Shown: in pieces, positions 31,795 through 36,226 of the stretch
Layout of the letters: the number at the start of each line of letters is the position of its first letter
Position numbering within the stretch: the stretch's first letter is position 1
Assembly (NCBI RefSeq): GCF_000003605.2
Contig: NW_003105102.1
Span: 495,112-531,337 of the forward strand
DNA length: 36,226 nt
Direction of reading: 5' to 3'
Source of the DNA: Saccoglossus kowalevskii
Taxonomy: Eukaryota > Hemichordata > Enteropneusta > Harrimaniidae
Program-made: the position numbers and the translations under genes
The notes under the pieces: generated by a model
Told to the model about the DNA's origin: nothing
Seen by the model: the letters and a program-made list of their open reading frames with translations, nothing else
Databases searched by the model: none

Positions 31795-33552
31795 CCTTAA
31801 CAAAACTCTTGCAAAAACACCACAATCAGATTCTATACTATATTAAAGTTGTAACGATTTATTGATCATTAATGGAGGAGTGGTATAAAATACGGTGACA
31901 CTTGTATTGTATTTTTATTAAAAGCACATCTCCAATAGAAGCACATATAAACCAAAAAATTGCACGTGATATGTATGGATTATTAAAATATGACAGTTGC
32001 TGTAATTTCCTATATAAACATACCTGTAAAGTACATTAATTTATGCACTTATAATAGAGTAAATACGGTACTTATTTTCAGACAACTTAGATATTATTAA
32101 GTTCATACTGCAATAACTAGTTGTCATAAATCATGAAATTATATCAACATGACCCAAATAATTTTAAAAATCTTTAGTTGCTTGAATAGTGTCCTAAAAA
32201 TTTTGTGAAAAGTATATATATATATTTTTAATATATTGATATTTTTTGAAAAAAAATAACAGCAATTCAAAATGATATCCGTAGCACTGGGAACCAGAAT
32301 TTTTGTTCTCAATTCTGACTGATTATGATCTTTCCACTGTGTAGTATTGGTTAACTTCTGGCACATGCTAATATGTTAGATATTGAATAACTATTCTGTT
32401 TGTATATCAAATAGAAAGTCTTAAATTCATAAAAACAATTGGTCTTAACCATTTAAACACCATCATATTTCCATGCACACATTTTACTTTGCTATGTCTT
32501 TTTAGTGATAAATAGGTTTATTGACTGAACAAAGCCCTTGAGAAATTATTGCAACATTACAACAGTTATATTGGTAAATATATCTGTTGCTAGTTTAGTT
32601 TTTGTTTACTCATTTCTTTGTCCAAATCGAACATCTTCATTAATAATTAATTACATGCTGTAATGGTTAGTGAGGTTGTCTTGGCAACATTTTTGCTAGA
32701 TGACATTTAGCAATGTGATGCTTGAAGTATGAATGCAGCTCACTTGTAAACAAATTATAAACGTTATGAATTCTTGATTTGGTCTATCGAATAAATACCA
32801 AAAAGGAAATAAAAAAATGATGCATGACTTTGTGATAATTCGTTAAACCCTATAACCTTATTGACCATTTTGGATTGGAAAATAATGGTAGGCAAAATGC
32901 ACACAATTGAGGTTCAGAATTAAAAAATATTCTGGGAATAATGTACCGGTACAAAATGTTGTTCCTGTCTCGAAAATAAATTAACGGCAAACATTGAAGG
33001 ATGTGTATTCGCAAGACGAAATTACACTAAAGACAGAGCCCATGGAAGTAAAACAGTTTTACAACAATATCTTGAACACAGAGAAGAAAAGTGAAATACT
33101 AGAAATCTGATGTTTGTCTTTAAGGAATGTTGGCAGAATTATATAAATGCTCAGAATCGGTTGTTTAATCGAATTTCCATGAAAGGTCAGCGACCTGCAC
33201 CTTTCATCCCTGAACTTGTGTTTGCCAGGAAATTGTTGGAGTGATGATTGGTTAAACAAACAAACAAACACATCTCTCCAGTGAGACCAGTTTCCTATAT
33301 TTGATTGCTGTGTATTTTGTGTGGCCCATGGAATTTATTGAAGACTATTTAGGAGTTTGAGCTGCCTGGGGTGGTTTGTTTATCATAGGGTTTAAGTATG
33401 ATTTGTATTATGTGCTTGTTGCTACTGCCCTGACAGTAAAATTGTATAATTACAGCAAACAGAGTTACTCTGATACATTAATACCAATACTTAAATCTTT
33501 CACCTTTGTTTTGTAAACATGACTTCCCCTTGACCCTCATACACCCTTTGAA

Positions 33553-33690
33553 TTTGAACTGAAGCATTTCTTGCAGATACAACTACTGACAGCCATCGTT
33601 TGAACTGAAGCATTTCTTGCAGATACAACTACTGACAGCCATCGTTTGAACTGAAGCATTTCTTGCAGATACAACTACTGACAGCCATCG
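33553..33690. repeat. Perfect triplication of a 46-bp unit
   Basis: Three identical 46-bp copies (from 33553, 33599 and 33645) of TTTGAACTGAAGCATTTCTT, GCAGATACAACTACTGACAG, CCATCG. Each copy contains a splice-acceptor-like CATTTCTTGCAG. Confidence 0.97.
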
Positions 33691-34014
33691 TTTGACATAC
33701 CCTGGTAACCCTACTTAAGGTTTTCTACGTACATGGAATATTTTGTGTTTCTCCTGAATGTTTGGTATTTTTAAGTAGAATTCACATTTGACAATTTTCA
33801 CACCTCTGTGTTTGTCTTTCAGTGTAACCGTTGACAACTTTGCCAATTCCATAATGGTAGCTGTACTGTTCTATGTAGTACAGGAGTCATAGATAACAGA
33901 TTAGATTCTCTGATAATCTCAAAGCTGATCAATATAAACTTTGCCTGAAATCTAGGCAAATCCACTCACTTTATCTCTCTTTAGGATACCATGTGCATCT
34001 ATGCGGCATTCTCA

Positions 34015-34715
34015 CTATATGCCTAGGTACAATGCTAGTAATATCTCATTACCATATGCCTAGGTACAATGCTAGTAATATCTCATTACCATATGCCTAG
34101 GTACTATGCTAGTAATATCTCATTACCATATGCCTAGGTACTATGCTAGTAATATCTCATCACCATATGCCTAGGTACTATGCTAGTAATATATCATTAC
34201 CATATGCCTAGGTACTATGCTAGTAACATCTCATTACCATATGCCTAGGTACTATGTTAGTAATATCTCATTACCATATGCCTAGGTACTATGCTAGTAC
34301 TATATCATTACCATATGCCTAGGTACTATGCTAGTAATATATCATTACCATATGCCTAGGTACTATGCTAGTAATATCTCATTACCATATGCCTAGGTAC
34401 TATGTTAGTAATATCTCATTACCATGTGCCTAGGTACTATGCTAGTAACATCTCATTACCATATGCCTAGGTACTATGTTAGTAATATCTCATTACCATA
34501 TGCCTAGGTACTATGCTAGTAATATATCATTACCATATGCCTAGGTACTATGTTAGTAATATCTCATTACCATATGCCTAGGTACTATGCTAGTAATATA
34601 TCATTACCATATGCCTAGGTACTATGCTAGTAATATCTCATCACTATATGCCTAGGTACAATGCTATTAATATCTCACTATATGCCTAGGTACTATGCTA
34701 GTAATATCCCATTAC
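34015..34715. repeat. 37-bp satellite, about 19 copies
   Basis: Unit CATATGCCTAGGTACTATGC then TAGTAATATCTCATTAC, repeated with a strict 37-bp period and a few recurring variants (CTATG/CAATG, GCTAG/GTTAG, ATCTC/ATATC). The units at the right end are shortened. Each unit holds CCTAGG and the inverted repeat TACTA-TGC-TAGTA. Confidence 0.97.
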
Positions 34716-35479
34716 CCATTCAGAATTGAATGTCATCAACAGTGATACTGCTGGGTGGAAAACTCCAAAATTTGCGACAACCTTAATACAAATTCAATAA
34801 ATTACGGTCATGTGATTGTTACCATTGATGCTGTCACTTAAAATCATTGAAATTTACTTTGTCTTGATTTACTTTCATCATTATTTTAAAAAGTGGAGTG
34901 AAATAGAAAAAAAATGATAACTACCTCAGGCACTGATGATACTGTAAGGATTTTGGTGGCTTTTATTTAGACTTATTACCTTATTAACCTTAATTTGGTA
35001 ACGTTAACAAATATCCAAGTTAAATTTAGTGTTTTGAAAATACTTAGCTCTTTCACAGCATGGCATCATTCCATTAGTATTAAGTTCATAAAAATAGGTT
35101 GTAGCCTAGATCGTGCTTCACGGAGAAAAAAAGGAAAATCCTTGTAATTGTTTCTCAGCTCACTCGTAGTCTGAAAACAGAGGCATCTCAAATGTGCTGA
35201 GCCATCGTTTTCTAGTACAAATAAAAGACGTAGTGGTATACAGATATCACATTTATGAAATGAAATTTTGGACATCAGCCACTTTGTATATTGCATCATG
35301 GGAAATCAAATTAATATAATTTGTGTTGTATTCATCACACAAACAGAATGCTGACATGACTAATTATTACAATGACAATAATATTATATTCCTAACAATT
35401 TTTTTTTCACTAATTTTGAATATATAATTTTTAAAGTAATCCATAAAACCTGAATAATATTAATTGATTTGCAAAGCAC

Positions 35480-35504
35480 AACAACAACAACAACAAAAAC
35501 AACG
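35480..35504. repeat. (CAA)n microsatellite
   Basis: Short run of CAA triplets with one interruption. Confidence 0.85.
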
Positions 35505-36226
35505 AACAATATAGTAATTGTAAAAATAATGATTTTGTAAATACAAAGGCTCAATAAAATAACTAATAATTATTTTTTTAAATATGAAAAATATGGAGTG
35601 ATACATGTATAAGATATAATATTTTGAATAAATTATTTTTTATTTTTACCACAATGAGTGGTTATGTGAAAAGGAGAAGAATTAGGATAGGGTTGGTGTT
35701 TGAGTGCTAAAATGTCCTTATTCTTATCTTTCATTGCCTACTTATTGGGTAGTGGATATTGCTGTATTGCTACTTGATATGCTGTCTACTGTACTTATCA
35801 TCCAATCTCACCTTGTCCAAGGACACACCTCTCCTGTATTCATGTAATCCTATAGAGCATAACTCGTAAATATCATAGGTTAACTAACCCCTTTGAACGC
35901 CATTATTCATTTATCTATTTGGCAAATGTTTAATATTTTCTTTTAATTTCTTTGTTCATTTTTCACCAAATGTTATGTATCAACATTTATGAAATTTTTT
36001 GTTTGTTTTGGGAAAATTTGTTTTTCTGTTGTTAAAGTGTCATTCTCGCTGTGACATATTGTGCATGTAAAAGTATTGTTTAGTTTTATGTAAATTGACT
36101 GGTGCCTTTCTATGTCTATTTGGAAGAATTAAGTTTACTGTCATGAAAAAAAATATGTTTTGAATGATTGATTTTAATGTTATATGAATATAAATATTTT
36201 TAGGGGGGAACCATTTGAAATCTTTT

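Larger units (their letters stand above)
25055..36226 (+). other. Long EMI-protein intron, reaching the right edge
   Basis: After the donor at 25055 no EGF-like exon (spaced Cys with D-x-D-E-C) was found on the + strand up to 36226, and no other gene was recognised on either strand. The region is mostly CpG-poor and AT-rich. It contains a (GGT)n tract at about 25826-25855, G runs near 25612 and 30066, and the repeats listed separately. That it is one intron of more than 11 kb is an inference; a small exon could have been missed. Confidence 0.6.

Noticed and set aside
34015-34715. The satellite unit contains CCTAGGTACAATGCTAG, which I recall as identical to the 3' part of a synthetic bacterial promoter of the J231xx series.
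   Set aside because: There is no -35-like element at the right distance, most units differ in the same positions, and the array is eukaryotic repeat DNA. Taken as coincidence.

Overview
The window reads as animal nuclear DNA. It is AT-rich, its genes are split by GT-AG introns of hundreds to thousands of bases, intergenic space is long, and minisatellites, MITE-like hairpins and short dispersed repeats are frequent. One assembly gap of 824 N is present. Nothing bacterial or viral was seen. Two conserved animal gene families are recognisable. The repeat style, the sharp CpG-rich and CpG-poor zones and the gene content suggest a marine invertebrate, perhaps a non-vertebrate deuterostome such as a hemichordate or amphioxus. 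This placement is an inference of low certainty.

Left part (1 to about 5 kb): the last four coding exons, on the + strand, of a voltage-gated K+ channel beta subunit (KCNAB / Hyperkinetic family, aldo-keto reductase fold). The gene enters from the left edge. Its introns hold a 33/34-bp minisatellite and old dispersed repeats. The terminal exon carries a Ser/Gly-rich tail not found in the vertebrate or fly proteins I recall. After its TGA the same frame stays open for 74 more codons, a candidate for stop-codon readthrough.

Middle part (5 to 23 kb): mostly non-coding. It contains a 77-nt hairpin, a MITE with terminal inverted repeats of about 69 bp and 10-bp target duplications (Mutator-like style), a 1.2-kb array built on an octamer-like ATGCTAAT core, a possible orphan first coding exon beside the N gap, and a 37-bp array carrying a palindromic bZIP-like site. 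From about 10.4 kb to 25 kb CpG is clearly more frequent than on either side.

Right part (23 kb to the end): the 5' end of a + strand gene for a secreted protein with a signal peptide followed by a complete seven-cysteine EMI domain. This domain is closest to MEGF6 as I remember it. Three exons are visible. The rest, presumably EGF-like exons, lies beyond an intron of more than 11 kb that fills the window to its right edge and holds several tandem repeats.

The two genes do not form a functional unit. Their vertebrate counterparts KCNAB2 and MEGF6 both lie in human 1p36.3, so their adjacency here may be a trace of ancestral linkage.
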